From positions 372,001 to 436,000 of the forward strand of contig NZ_JAIUZM010000002.1 of NCBI RefSeq assembly GCF_020171345.1: a DNA stretch of 64,000 nt. Direction: 5' to 3'. The notes beneath the pieces are model-generated. The model saw nothing but the letters and a program-made list of their open reading frames with translations. It had not been told where the DNA came from and did not search any database. Source of the stretch: Microbulbifer agarilyticus. Its GTDB lineage: Bacteria; Pseudomonadota; Gammaproteobacteria; Pseudomonadales; Cellvibrionaceae. Shown here one piece after another: positions 51,509-61,134 of this stretch (within the stretch, counting starts at the first letter, position 1; each line of letters begins with the position of its first letter). The position numbers were made by a program, and so were the translations under genes.

Positions 51509-53999
51509 GAAGGTTGGTGGATTCCTCCTTTTTGCCTTGATCGCGGTTGGCTGTAGCGCAAAGACGGAAGGCGTTGCTGGTTTGTCAGGCAAGGTGAGTT
51601 TTAACGAAGGGTGGCGATTCGCGAAAGGGCGAGAGCCCGCCGCTGCACAGATAGACTTTGACGATAAGTCTTGGCGCCAGCTGAATCTCCCGCATGACTG
51701 GGCCATCGAAGGGCCGTTTTCCAAGAAATACAGCGCCCGCAACGGTGGCTTGCCGGTTTTCGGGAATGCCTGGTATCGGAAGTCGTTTGTGCTGCCTGAA
51801 GAAAGTGCGGGAAAACGGGTACTGGTGACCTTTGATGGCGTGATGGCCAACAGTGCGGTGTATGTAAATGGTGCACTTGTTGGCGAGCGCCCTTTCGGTT
51901 ACATCGGGTTTCAGTACGATATTACCGACCATCTCGTAGCGCCCGGAAAACGCAATGTGATCGCGGTGTCCGTGGCTCCGGAAAACTATGCCGCGCGCTG
52001 GTATCCGGGGGCGGGGATTTATCGCAATACCTGGATTGAAATGAAAAATCCGGTATATATCGAACAGTGGGCTACCAAAGTAACCACTCCAGAAATCACG
52101 CAAGAGCAGGCAAAGGTGCAGGTGTCGACGCAGGTGGTGAACCATGCTGCAGACAAGACACTCACCCTGCAGGTGGAAGTACAGGACCACAATGGTCACA
52201 TTGTGGCTGAGGATTCGCAGGGCTTTCGCAGTGCTGCCGGTGAGCATTCCGCCACTCAAGCTGAGTTGACCATTCCTAACCCTCGCCGCTGGGATACCAG
52301 CGACCCTTACCGCTACCGTGTGGTGACCCGCGTGTTGGATGGCGAAAAGGTCATTGACACGGATGTGCAGCCTCTCGGTGTCCGCACCATTGAATACAAG
52401 GCAGATGATGGCTTTTGGTTAAATGGAAGGCGGGTGCAAATTCAAGGGGTTTGCCTGCACCATGACAATGGTCCCTTGGGGGCTGTGGCCAATTCCCGAG
52501 CGATTGAGCGCAAGCTCGAAATTATGCAAGACATGGGTGTGAATTCCGTACGTACTGCGCACAACCCGCCATCGCCGGAGTTGGTTGAGCTTGCTGACCG
52601 CATGGGAATATTGCTACAGGTTGAGGCATTTGATACCTGGGGAATTCCCAAGCACACCGTAGTAAACGGGTACCACAAGCACTTCCCCGAGTGGTCCGAG
52701 CGTGACCTTACGGATATGGTGAAAATTCACCGCAACAATCCGTCGGTGATTATGTGGAGCATTGGTAACGAGATCTACGAGCAGAAGAAGGACGATGGCT
52801 GGAAGGAAGCCAAGCGCCTGACTGAGATTGTTCGCAAGGCGGATCCGACCCGGCTGGTGACCGCCGGACTGAGTGATTACCCGAACTTTGTCAAAAGTGG
52901 CATTGCGGATGAACTTGATATCGTAGGCCTGAACTACAAGGCCACTGAATATGCAGATATCACCGAACGCTATAAAGGCAAGCCGGTGCTGGGCACGGAA
53001 ACATCCTCAGTAGTGAGCACACGTGGTGAATACCATTTCCCGGTTGAACCATTGGAAAAGCACCCTTCAAAATACGTAAGCAGTTACGATAACTATGCTC
53101 CGTACTGGGCGTATATTCCGGATATCGAGTGGGAGAACCTGGCCGAAAACCCGCAAATAATGGGCGAGTATATCTGGACGGGTTTTGACTATCTGGGAGA
53201 GCCAACACCGTACGGTGGCCGCGACCACGGTAACAAATTCTACTGGAACCAGGACTGGCCTGCCCGCAGTTCCTCATTTGGTGCGGTCGACCTCGTTGGC
53301 CTGCCAAAGGACCGGTTTTACCTGTACCAGAGCCAGTGGACGAGTAAGCCGATGGTGCACGTGCTGCCGCACTGGAACTGGCAAGGGAAGGTAGGAGATG
53401 TGATCCCGGTAATCGCCTATACAAATGCGGAAGAGGTAGAGTTGTTTGTCAATGGCGAATCTCAGGGGAAGAAAGTTAAAGGGATTCACAAGGTCCGTAT
53501 GCCGGTGGACCTGCGTTACCGCAAGGAAGTGGAATACTTCGACTCGCCTTATCGCTTGCAGTGGGATGTTGCCTATGCACCAGGCAACATTGAGGTGGTT
53601 GCTTATCGCGGCGGAGAAGAAGTGGCTCGCAAGCAGGTGTTTACTGCTGGTGTGCCCGCACAAGTCAAACTGACAACGGATCGCACAGAAATTTCAGCAG
53701 ATGGTTACGACCTTGCCTATGTCACTGCAGAAGTTCTGGATAAGGACGGTCATTTGGTGCCCGATGCCGATAACCTGATTCACTTCAACGTGGATGGGGC
53801 TGCGGAAATCGCGGCGGTGGGGAATGGCGATTCTGCCACGACTGAGCCGTTTGTCGCGGACTATCGACGCGCTTTCAATGGCAAAGCCGTAGTGATTATC
53901 CGTAGTAAAAAAGGTGAGGCCGGCACGGCGATTATCGGTGGTTATAGTAAGGGAATAGAAGTTTTACCAATCAAAGTAACTACTAATCTGGACCCATGA
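51501..53999 (+). CDS. GH2 glycosidase with DUF4982-type tail, lipoprotein
   Basis: This is a retaining beta-glycosidase, probably a beta-galactosidase, of 832 residues. ATG 51501 overlaps the sulfatase stop by 8 bases and has GGTGG ahead; longer frames into the sulfatase gene are not real. The lipoprotein signal ends IAVGC. The order is jelly roll, Ig-like domain, barrel, DUF4982 and Ig-like domains. The acid/base is E424 in WSIGNEIYEQ and the nucleophile is E500 in GTETSS. The tail has FVNGESQGKKVKG and GVPAQVKLTTDRTEI, matching the GH2 at 39542. It sits one base ahead of the GH116 gene. Confidence 0.92.
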   Translation: MIKKVGGFLLFALIAVGCSAKTEGVAGLSGKVSFNEGWRFAKGREPAAAQIDFDDKSWRQLNLPHDWAIEGPFSKKYSARNGGLPVFGNAWYRKSFVLPEESAGKRVLVTFDGVMANSAVYVNGALVGERPFGYIGFQYDITDHLVAPGKRNVIAVSVAPENYAARWYPGAGIYRNTWIEMKNPVYIEQWATKVTTPEITQEQAKVQVSTQVVNHAADKTLTLQVEVQDHNGHIVAEDSQGFRSAAGEHSATQAELTIPNPRRWDTSDPYRYRVVTRVLDGEKVIDTDVQPLGVRTIEYKADDGFWLNGRRVQIQGVCLHHDNGPLGAVANSRAIERKLEIMQDMGVNSVRTAHNPPSPELVELADRMGILLQVEAFDTWGIPKHTVVNGYHKHFPEWSERDLTDMVKIHRNNPSVIMWSIGNEIYEQKKDDGWKEAKRLTEIVRKADPTRLVTAGLSDYPNFVKSGIADELDIVGLNYKATEYADITERYKGKPVLGTETSSVVSTRGEYHFPVEPLEKHPSKYVSSYDNYAPYWAYIPDIEWENLAENPQIMGEYIWTGFDYLGEPTPYGGRDHGNKFYWNQDWPARSSSFGAVDLVGLPKDRFYLYQSQWTSKPMVHVLPHWNWQGKVGDVIPVIAYTNAEEVELFVNGESQGKKVKGIHKVRMPVDLRYRKEVEYFDSPYRLQWDVAYAPGNIEVVAYRGGEEVARKQVFTAGVPAQVKLTTDRTEISADGYDLAYVTAEVLDKDGHLVPDADNLIHFNVDGAAEIAAVGNGDSATTEPFVADYRRAFNGKAVVIIRSKKGEAGTAIIGGYSKGIEVLPIKVTTNLDP

Positions 54000-54000
54000 A

Positions 54001-56790
54001 ATGGCATGTTCTTTCAAGAATAAAAATAATTGTAATGAAAAAGAACTGAGTAAAACGCACGCACCCGATCCCGGATGTTGTTCTTCCGGTGTCAATCGGC
54101 GGCAGGTTTTGAAAGGCCTGAGTGCTGGTATGGCGACCCTATCAGGCGCGTTCACTATGCCAGTCATGGCTGGCCCGTTTTTGAGCTCCAGAGGGGCCGC
54201 TTCAACTGCGGAAGCTAATGGCCCAATCCCACTCGATAAGAAACTCGCGGCTGAATGGGTGAGCTCTCTGTATGAGCGAGGTAAGGCGACGACCTATCAT
54301 GGCTGGGAGCAGCTCCAATACATTGGCATGCCGGTGGGAGGTATTGGATCCGGCACCGTGTACATTGGCGGCGATGGAAAGTTATGGGTTTGGGACATTT
54401 TCAATGAAGCGCATGAAGGTGTGGTGCCCCAACTCTACGAGCACCCGACCTTGCGTAATGAGCATGGCTGTAAGGAGATCAAGGAGCGCAATGGTGCCAA
54501 CTATATCAGCCCGCCGGCGCAGATCAGCCCATGGCACTTCGACCAGGGCTTTGCAGTTACTGTCACCCAGGATGGGGAAACCGTAAGGCGCACTCTCGAT
54601 CGCAATGGCTTTGAAGACATCACTTTTACCGGTCAGGCTCCTATTGCACAGATTCAGTATCGGGACCCGGCAATAGGTTTGGGTGTTGAGCTGGAGGCGA
54701 TGACAGCATTTATCCCACTGGATACTGATCGATCCAGTTATCCCGCCACGATTATGCGCTATCGCTTCCGTAATCACAGTGACCGCGAGATGGCGATTAC
54801 TGCAGATGCCTGGTCGGTAAACCCGTCACTGCAAGGTAGGGCGGCACAGCATGGTGCGCGGTTGGTGAACACGGAGTATACCGATCATGCCGGGGCAGGT
54901 TTTTTTGCCGGCTGCGAGGCCGTGGATCCAGACAACCAAAGCGCGCTCGAGCAATTGGCCGACTACGGTTCGTTTTCCCTGTTTTGTGTCGCAAGCGAGG
55001 GTGCCAGCACGACGGTAACGGTGGTGCAGCCTGTAAAAGAGGGCGGCAAGCAGTTGGCACAGGTCGCGAACACGATCGCCACAAACCGTAGGCTATCACC
55101 GGGTGAGACAGCGGAAGTCACGTTTATTGTGGCCTGGCACTTCCCTAACCAAAAAGCGCTGTATAAAGATCAGCAGGATGAACTTAAACGTTGGTATGCG
55201 AGCAAGTTCCACGATGCCCGTGCAGTGGCGCTGGAAGTAGGGCAGTCTCTGGAAGAGCTCACAGGCCTGACCCGGCTGTGGCGTGATACCTGGTATGACA
55301 GTACGCTGCCGCACTGGCTGCTAGAGCGCAGCATTATTCCGACCAATGCGTTGCAAACCAATACCACCTATCGATTGGATAATGGTCGCTTCTGGGCCTG
55401 GGAGGGCGTGGGTTGCTGCGCTGGTACCTGTACCCATGTATGGCATTACGCACAAGCGGTAGGGCGTCTGTTTCCAGACCTGGAGCGGGACCTGCGTGAG
55501 CGCACGGACTATGGCCTTGGTTTCCAGGAAAACGGCGCTATTTTGTTTCGTGGAGAGTACGGCAGTAAAGATGCCTCGGATGGCCAGGCCGGGGTCATCC
55601 TGCGCACCCTGCGGGAGCACCAGATGAGTCCCGGTAGCGGATTTTTGCAACGGGTGTGGCCGAATACGAAAAAGGCTTTGCAATACCTGATCGCGCAGGA
55701 TGCCAGAGATGGTATCCCCGACGGCATTCCGACCGGCGAACAGCACAACACTTTGGACGCTGAGTGGTACGGAAAAATTCCGGTGATCAGCTCGCTGTAT
55801 ATTGCCGCGCTGCGGGCCGGCGAGGAAATGGCCCGGGTAATGGGGGATACTGCGTTTGCTGGTGAGTGCCGTAATATTGCCGCCCGTGGTCGGGAAAATA
55901 TTCTCTCCCTGTATCGCAAAGACTATGGCTTTTTCGTACAGGAAATAGATCCGAATCATGCGGATGCCATCGCCATTGGCGACGGTTGCTACATCGACCA
56001 GGTCATCGGCCAGTGGTGGGCATATCAGCTGGGCCTCGGACGCCTTTACGACGGCGCCACCATCCGCAAGGCACTCTCCAGCCTTTGGGATTACAACTTC
56101 TGTCCCGACATGGGTGTGTTGCGGGACTCTATCACGAACCCCCGGGCAAAGGGCCGTACCTATGCGCTGGCCGGCGAGGCGGGGCTGGTCATGTGTACCT
56201 GGCCGGAAGGTGGCCGCAAGGATAACTGGGAGGAGTACTGGCAGTATGGCTACTTCAATGAGTGCATGACCGGCTTTGAGTATCAGGTGGCCGGACACAT
56301 GATCTGGGAAAGCGACGAACAAAGTGCGTTACTGACCAAGGGGCTGGCGATCACCCGTGCGGTTCACGACCGCTACCATGCCAGCAAGCGCAACCCGTAC
56401 AACGAAATCGAGTGCTCCGATCACTACGCCCGTGCGATGGCCTCCTATGGGGTGTTTTTGGCGGCCTGTGGGTTTGAGTATGATGGCCCGTCACAGCATC
56501 TGGGGTTCAAGCCGCGGCTGACCGCCAACGGGGACTTCAAGTCGGCATTTACCGCGGCGGAAGGCTGGGGCAGCTTCGCGCAAACGGACAATCGTATTGA
56601 ACTGAAATTGCACTATGGCGAATTATCACTGAAAACCCTGTCGATTAGGCGGGGCGAGATCGCAGTGCCATCGAAACTGGAAACGTCTCGCGGTATGGCA
56701 ATGGTGAGTCAATCCGGCAAGGACATCACCCTGGCCTTTGACGAACCACTGCAGTTGGCGGCCGGCGAGACTCTGAGTCTGGTGCTGTAA
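54001..56790 (+). CDS. GH116-like glycosidase with a Tat signal
   Basis: This 929-residue protein belongs to the GH116/non-lysosomal glucosylceramidase-like group, retaining beta-glycosidases for glucose, xylose or N-acetylglucosamine. A Cys-rich leader (CSSGVNRRQVLKG) carries a Tat-type RRQVLKG motif, so it is exported folded. An N-terminal beta-domain (MPVGGIGSGTVYIGGDGKL) precedes the alpha/alpha barrel. By family position the nucleophile may be E468 in the WEG segment and the acid/base D666 in YIDQVIGQWW; GVGCCAGTCTHVW and ECMTGFEYQVAGHMIWE are group marks. The nucleophile assignment is uncertain. It is the last gene of the sulfatase-GH2 unit and implies a further beta-linked sugar in the substrate. 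Confidence 0.85.
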   Translation: MACSFKNKNNCNEKELSKTHAPDPGCCSSGVNRRQVLKGLSAGMATLSGAFTMPVMAGPFLSSRGAASTAEANGPIPLDKKLAAEWVSSLYERGKATTYHGWEQLQYIGMPVGGIGSGTVYIGGDGKLWVWDIFNEAHEGVVPQLYEHPTLRNEHGCKEIKERNGANYISPPAQISPWHFDQGFAVTVTQDGETVRRTLDRNGFEDITFTGQAPIAQIQYRDPAIGLGVELEAMTAFIPLDTDRSSYPATIMRYRFRNHSDREMAITADAWSVNPSLQGRAAQHGARLVNTEYTDHAGAGFFAGCEAVDPDNQSALEQLADYGSFSLFCVASEGASTTVTVVQPVKEGGKQLAQVANTIATNRRLSPGETAEVTFIVAWHFPNQKALYKDQQDELKRWYASKFHDARAVALEVGQSLEELTGLTRLWRDTWYDSTLPHWLLERSIIPTNALQTNTTYRLDNGRFWAWEGVGCCAGTCTHVWHYAQAVGRLFPDLERDLRERTDYGLGFQENGAILFRGEYGSKDASDGQAGVILRTLREHQMSPGSGFLQRVWPNTKKALQYLIAQDARDGIPDGIPTGEQHNTLDAEWYGKIPVISSLYIAALRAGEEMARVMGDTAFAGECRNIAARGRENILSLYRKDYGFFVQEIDPNHADAIAIGDGCYIDQVIGQWWAYQLGLGRLYDGATIRKALSSLWDYNFCPDMGVLRDSITNPRAKGRTYALAGEAGLVMCTWPEGGRKDNWEEYWQYGYFNECMTGFEYQVAGHMIWESDEQSALLTKGLAITRAVHDRYHASKRNPYNEIECSDHYARAMASYGVFLAACGFEYDGPSQHLGFKPRLTANGDFKSAFTAAEGWGSFAQTDNRIELKLHYGELSLKTLSIRRGEIAVPSKLETSRGMAMVSQSGKDITLAFDEPLQLAAGETLSLVL

Positions 56791-56848
56791 ACGCTAGAGG
56801 TCGGTAGGGGGGCGTATCGGTTTGTTTATCGCTTACGGCCCTCTAGAA

Positions 56849-57997
56849 CTATACTGGTCTTCGACGAGTAATTATTTCTCCCCGCGCTTGAGCGGTAGGG
56901 AATATATGTGCCAGTTGCGTGCTGTTCAGTTTCCAGTGTTGTTCCAGAGTGTCGACAAGCCAATCATAGACATTCGACGTTGGTTGCAGGTCCCTGTTTT
57001 CGAATAGCTGCTTTGATTTAAGGCCGGGCCATTGCCCAAGTATACGGCCGCCATCGACAGCGCCGCCGGCCAGGAACATCGCACTGCCGGTGCCGTGGTC
57101 CGTTCCCTCGGTACCGTTTTCCCGTACGGTGCGCCCAAACTCCGTGGAAACCGCAATAACGGTGTTGTCCCACTCAGGCCCCAGGACTTGTTTGAGAGCT
57201 GCCAATCCCTTATCCAACTCGGCCAATTTTGTATTCAGTCTTGGCGCCTGCCGATTATGTGTGTCCCAGCCGTCCAGCTCCAATAGGGCGCAGTCCAGTG
57301 TGGTGTCCGCTAGCATCAGCTTGGCGCAGGCCTGTGCCAACTCTGGAAATGCGCCAGGGCGGGATGAATCCATTTGCCCGGCGGCCGAGGCTTTCATTTT
57401 CAGCCCCTTTTCGAAGTTGTTGGCCAGCGCTGGTTCGTACTGATAGAGGTCGAGGATCGATTGGTAGATCTCTTCACCAGACCCGTCCATACGACTCGGG
57501 AACCAGTTTGTGGTGCGATTGCTGCCGCGCATAGCGATGGGGATAGAGCGCGAAATCGCAATACCGGATTTTCCCTTGTTCTCTAAAGCGCGCGCAATCC
57601 ACCCCGAATCGTGTTCGATTTTACCGAGTCCACTCTCCATGAAGTCCTGGCCGTCGAAGTGCGAGCGGCCATCGTAGCCGGTAGAAACGGCTACAACCGG
57701 TAGCAGCTCTTTCTGTCCATACCACTGGTGCAGGTTCTTGAGCGCAGGGTGCAGTGCGAAGCCATTGCTAATGGGCAGCAGGTCTTCCTTGATACCTCCA
57801 AAAAGTTTTGGCCTGTGGCGTTCCAGCTCGGTTTCGAATGTGGGTACCAGTGTGTGCAGGGAATCCAGCGCACCGCGTAATATCACCCAGATAAACTTGG
57901 GGTTGCTCTTGCTCGGCTTAAGAGGGTTACCCAGTGTCGCGGATGAGAGCAGGGCAAGTGATGCACCCCCGAGCGCCAGAAATTTTCTTCTTTCCAT
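56849..57997 (-). CDS. DUF1501 protein with Tat signal
   Basis: This 382-residue protein belongs to the DUF1501 group, related to the alkaline-phosphatase/sulfatase superfamily but of unknown function. A Tat motif (ERRKFLALGG) begins the protein. Characteristic stretches are VILRGALDSLHTLVPT, GYDGRSHFDGQDFMESG, LDGWDTHN and STEFGRTVRENGTEGTDHGTGSAMFLAGG. It lies 4 bases after the DUF1800 gene; the two families are often adjacent in many bacteria. Their place inside a sulfatase locus suggests a role in handling extracellular polymer or polyanions, but I cannot state a reaction. Confidence 0.9.
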   Translation of the reverse strand: MERRKFLALGGASLALLSSATLGNPLKPSKSNPKFIWVILRGALDSLHTLVPTFETELERHRPKLFGGIKEDLLPISNGFALHPALKNLHQWYGQKELLPVVAVSTGYDGRSHFDGQDFMESGLGKIEHDSGWIARALENKGKSGIAISRSIPIAMRGSNRTTNWFPSRMDGSGEEIYQSILDLYQYEPALANNFEKGLKMKASAAGQMDSSRPGAFPELAQACAKLMLADTTLDCALLELDGWDTHNRQAPRLNTKLAELDKGLAALKQVLGPEWDNTVIAVSTEFGRTVRENGTEGTDHGTGSAMFLAGGAVDGGRILGQWPGLKSKQLFENRDLQPTSNVYDWLVDTLEQHWKLNSTQLAHIFPTAQARGEIITRRRPV

Positions 57998-58001
57998 GAG
58001 G

Positions 58002-59375
58002 TTATCTCCTTTGGAACTCGGGGCTCATGAGTAGCATTGCCAGGGCCGCCTGTTTACTTTCCGCGCGCAAAATACTTTTTCTGGTCAGCTCGCTGATGTG
58101 GTCACCAAACAGCTGATTGAGCAGCTGATTAACCGCGGGTACGCGCTCCTGCCACCGCTGTGCGAATTTAATGGACCAGTCTGCCCGCGCGGTTAATAGA
58201 GAGGGGGAGAGCCAGTTCTCTGCAGTATCTTCGTAACCTGCGGGAGAGCCGGCCTGAAACGGCGCCTGCCCTAATTCCGTCAGAGAAAATTGTGCCATCT
58301 GCGGGTCGAGAGTTTGCATATCCGCAGCCCGTAAAGCGGAGATAAAAAACTCCCGTGGAGTTTTGAATTTTTGTGGTGTGTTGCTCCAGGACTCTTCTGC
58401 ATCAATCAGGGTGTACATCACCGCCAGAATGTCTCCGTCGGTATTGAGCCACGTTTGCTGCAATTTGTTTACAAGGCTAGCGGGTGGCGCATCGCTGATA
58501 AAGTGCCGTGCCAGCTTGAGGCTGAGATAGCGTGCGGTACTTGGATGTGTGGCGAGGTATTTCAGGATTTTCTCACCTTGTGATACGTCGGATTGGTGAA
58601 ATGATCGTCCCATCACACGGCGGCTACCCGGTTCGTGCATTGCCGAGCGAAACATAAAGCCGTTGGCGTTACCGTCCCGCTGTGTTGCCAGGCTCCAGCC
58701 GGTGATGGCTTTGGAGAGTTCCAATACGTCAGATTGGGTATAGCCACCGTCGACGCCGAGGGTGTGTAGTTCAAGGATCTCACGCGCCAGGTTTTCGTTC
58801 AGTCCTTTGTCGCGTCGCCGTCCGATTCGGGAGTTAGGGCCGATGGAACGCATATTGTCCAGATAAACAATCATTGCCGGGTGCTGGGAAACGGCAATCA
58901 GCAGGTCCTCAAACTTCCCGGTAAGGTTTGGCGCAATGACCTCGCGTTCCAGCGTTGGGGCCAGGGCTTTCATTGGCGCATTGACAGCGCTGACGGAGAA
59001 GTGATTGGAAAAGAAGTCCAGAAGGCGCCAGTTGATGCTCTGGTGGGCAGCAGCGGCACGCTGAATGACATTGTTGTTGTACGTATTTTGGCTTCTATTG
59101 AATGACTTTCTCAGTGATCTGAGTTTTTTCTTATGCGCCGACGCGCCGTCATTGCTTTGGGATTTTTTGGCACCTTCCAGAGATTTCCGATAGTCGGCTA
59201 CGCTGCGCAGCATATCGGTGGAAGAGGGGAGGTTGTCGTCAAATGCGAGGGGAGAAAGCTGTTGCTTTAGCCATTGTTTTGGCGTTTTCCCTGTTTCTGC
59301 GATGGGGTTTCGCAGGTCTCCAGGGGTTACGCCCATGCCGAATCGCGTGAGCGCTATGTATTCTTCTTTTGTCAT
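58002..59375 (-). CDS. DUF1800 protein
   Basis: This 457-residue protein is a DUF1800 member, a family of unknown function that usually pairs with DUF1501. Marks are ALTRFGMGVTP at the N-terminus, LDNMRSIGPNSR near the middle, NENLAREILELHTLGVDGGYTQSDV, and HEPGSRRVMGRSF. The family commonly has an acidic metal-like set of residues. No signal peptide is visible; the leader is short (MTKEEYIALTRFG), so it may be exported with its partner or stay inside. GGGGATG ahead of ATG 59375 serves as ribosome-binding site. It probably forms one operon with DUF1501. Confidence 0.9.
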   Translation of the reverse strand: MTKEEYIALTRFGMGVTPGDLRNPIAETGKTPKQWLKQQLSPLAFDDNLPSSTDMLRSVADYRKSLEGAKKSQSNDGASAHKKKLRSLRKSFNRSQNTYNNNVIQRAAAAHQSINWRLLDFFSNHFSVSAVNAPMKALAPTLEREVIAPNLTGKFEDLLIAVSQHPAMIVYLDNMRSIGPNSRIGRRRDKGLNENLAREILELHTLGVDGGYTQSDVLELSKAITGWSLATQRDGNANGFMFRSAMHEPGSRRVMGRSFHQSDVSQGEKILKYLATHPSTARYLSLKLARHFISDAPPASLVNKLQQTWLNTDGDILAVMYTLIDAEESWSNTPQKFKTPREFFISALRAADMQTLDPQMAQFSLTELGQAPFQAGSPAGYEDTAENWLSPSLLTARADWSIKFAQRWQERVPAVNQLLNQLFGDHISELTRKSILRAESKQAALAMLLMSPEFQRR

Positions 59376-59406
59376 AACATCCCCAGTGTTTTATTGGGCA
59401 ATGTCA

Positions 59407-59443
59407 GCCCTATGGCATTATGGAGTGCCTAATACCATAGGGC
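59407..59443 (-). terminator. Hairpin between the sulfatase and DUF1800 genes
   Basis: GCCCTATGG pairs with CCATAGGGC (9 perfect pairs), and the stem can continue through ATTA/TAAT past one mismatch. It lies 20 bases after the sulfatase stop on the minus strand. There is no T-run; it may part the sulfatase from the DUF1800/DUF1501 pair. Confidence 0.6.
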
Positions 59444-59462
59444 ATTTGTTGTCGAGAGTGCG

Positions 59463-60932
59463 TTAATTTTTGTTAACTTTGTTTTTGTTTACGTTATTTT
59501 CGCTGCGCTTTTGTTTAACGTATTGGCGCTGGGCCTTCTGATTTTCTTTCTTGGCGATAATCAGTCCTTTGAAGGCCGGTTTGGTCGCCATTTCGCTCTC
59601 CCATTGGGCCATTTCATCCCGTTGGGCATTGAACTGCTCACCCTCTTGTTTGCTCAGGTTGTTCTTTTCCGACAGATCCTCACCGAGATCGTACAGGTGC
59701 CGGGTATCGCTTTTTTTGAACAGGATTGCCTTGGAGTCCGCACGGCGGCTGGCAACAATACCCTTGTCAAAGTTTCGCCAGAACAGGGCTTCATGTGGTT
59801 GGCCGGTTATCTCGCCATTGAGGTATGGGAGGAGGTCGACACCATCCAGCGGTTTTTCGGCATTGATGGGGGCGCTGGTGACCGATGCGATGGTCGCCAT
59901 AATATCGAGTGAGCTCACCGGGTTTGTGTAGGTGATCCCGGCAGGTACCTGATTCGGCCAACGCATGGCGAAAGGTACGTGGATGCCACCTTCGAAGTAG
60001 TCACCCTTGGCACCGCGGAGCGGACCATTATTGGAGCCGTTTTTGGTTACCGGGCCGCCATTGTCGGAAAGGAAGAAGACTAGGGTGTTGTCGTCGATAC
60101 CTTCCTGTTCCAGGGTCTTGAGAATTGCGCCCACACCGTCATCGACCGCGGAGATCATCGCGGCATAGGTGCGGCGTTTTCCCTTCGGAATATGCTGGTT
60201 GCGCTCCAGGTATTCCTGAGTGGCCTGCAGCGGGGCGTGGGGGGCGTTGTAGGCTAGGTACAGGAAGAAGGGGTTGTCCTTTTCGCGCTTGATAAAGTCC
60301 ACTGCTTCCGCAGACAGGGCATCGGTCAGGTATTCCTTCATCTCCACGGTTTTATCGTTTCTCAGCAATTTGGTGCGGTACCAGGAGAGCCAGGTTTTTT
60401 TCGGGTTTTCCTGCGAGAGACCTTCCTCCAGATCTTCGTAGATCAAATCTTCCGGGAAGTAGCGATGGCCGCCTGACAGGAAGCCGTAGAAGTGATCGAA
60501 ACCGCGGCTGTTCGGGTGCAGTTTGGGGTGCGTACCCATGTGCCATTTGCCGATGATGCTGGAGGTATAACCCAGTGGCTGCAGCACTTCGGAGATCATT
60601 TTTTCATCAAGGGGGACGCCCGCGTTCAGATCGGTCGGGTCCATATGGGGGTTGCGGTCAAAGCCGAAACGCCCCTGGTAGCGACCGGTCAGTAGCCCAG
60701 CACGGCTGGGACCACATACGGCATAGGTGACGTAGCCATTGGTGAACTGGGTGCCTTCATACGCAATGCGGTCGATATTCGGGGTACGAATGTCTTTGCT
60801 ACCGGTAAAGCCTGTATCCGCGTAGCCCTGATCGTCGGTCAGGATAACGATAAAGTTCGGTTTGTCGGATGCCGGTGAGGTGGTGCAGGCCATCAAAGTA
60901 GCGAGGCCAAGGATCGCAGTGAGTTTTTTCAT
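59463..60932 (-). CDS. S1-family sulfatase, arylsulfatase-A-like, lipoprotein
   Basis: This is a membrane-anchored sulfatase of 489 residues. The lipobox is LMAC (Cys16). Metal-binding DD is in LTDDQGYADTG, the formylglycine motif is CGPSR (Cys73), GKWHMG provides Lys/His, and SDNGGP the second metal site. It is a paralogue of the partial sulfatase at the window start (CGPSRAGL, GFD-NP, NAPH-PLQAT). The C-terminus is unusual: after the fold it runs into a Lys/Asn-rich repeat (SENNVNKNKVNKN). An operator-like box lies 47 bases upstream in a 202-base divergent gap, shared with the GH2 gene at 61135. Confidence 0.93.
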   Translation of the reverse strand: MKKLTAILGLATLMACTTSPASDKPNFIVILTDDQGYADTGFTGSKDIRTPNIDRIAYEGTQFTNGYVTYAVCGPSRAGLLTGRYQGRFGFDRNPHMDPTDLNAGVPLDEKMISEVLQPLGYTSSIIGKWHMGTHPKLHPNSRGFDHFYGFLSGGHRYFPEDLIYEDLEEGLSQENPKKTWLSWYRTKLLRNDKTVEMKEYLTDALSAEAVDFIKREKDNPFFLYLAYNAPHAPLQATQEYLERNQHIPKGKRRTYAAMISAVDDGVGAILKTLEQEGIDDNTLVFFLSDNGGPVTKNGSNNGPLRGAKGDYFEGGIHVPFAMRWPNQVPAGITYTNPVSSLDIMATIASVTSAPINAEKPLDGVDLLPYLNGEITGQPHEALFWRNFDKGIVASRRADSKAILFKKSDTRHLYDLGEDLSEKNNLSKQEGEQFNAQRDEMAQWESEMATKPAFKGLIIAKKENQKAQRQYVKQKRSENNVNKNKVNKN

Positions 60933-60978
60933 GTTTTACAGGCTCTAACGGGCGTTTTTGGCACTATAAATCAAAAAT

Positions 60979-60990
60979 GGTATCGTTCCC
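60979..60990. promoter_or_regulatory. LacI-type operator box in the divergent sulfatase/GH2 region
   Basis: GGTATCGTTCCC, flanked as TGGTATCGTTCCCATA, one base from the box at 48218. It lies 47 bases upstream of the minus-strand sulfatase. A second, weaker site may be ACGATATCGTGCCATGG at 61042-61058. Between them and the GH2 start is a run of nine G residues (61082-61090). Confidence 0.6.
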
Positions 60991-61134
60991 ATAAATTTAT
61001 GAGGTGGTCCCATGTACGCGACTAAGTGAACAGCTATGTGAACGATATCGTGCCATGGGGGCGCTGGTTAACCTGCTGATCGGGGGGGGGCACGACGAGT
61101 GCCGTGTCCGGTTCGCATTTGTGTAGGGCTGACA

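Noticed and set aside
55321..56322. Minus-strand open frame of 333 residues
   Set aside because: It is antisense to the GH116-like gene and has no domain.
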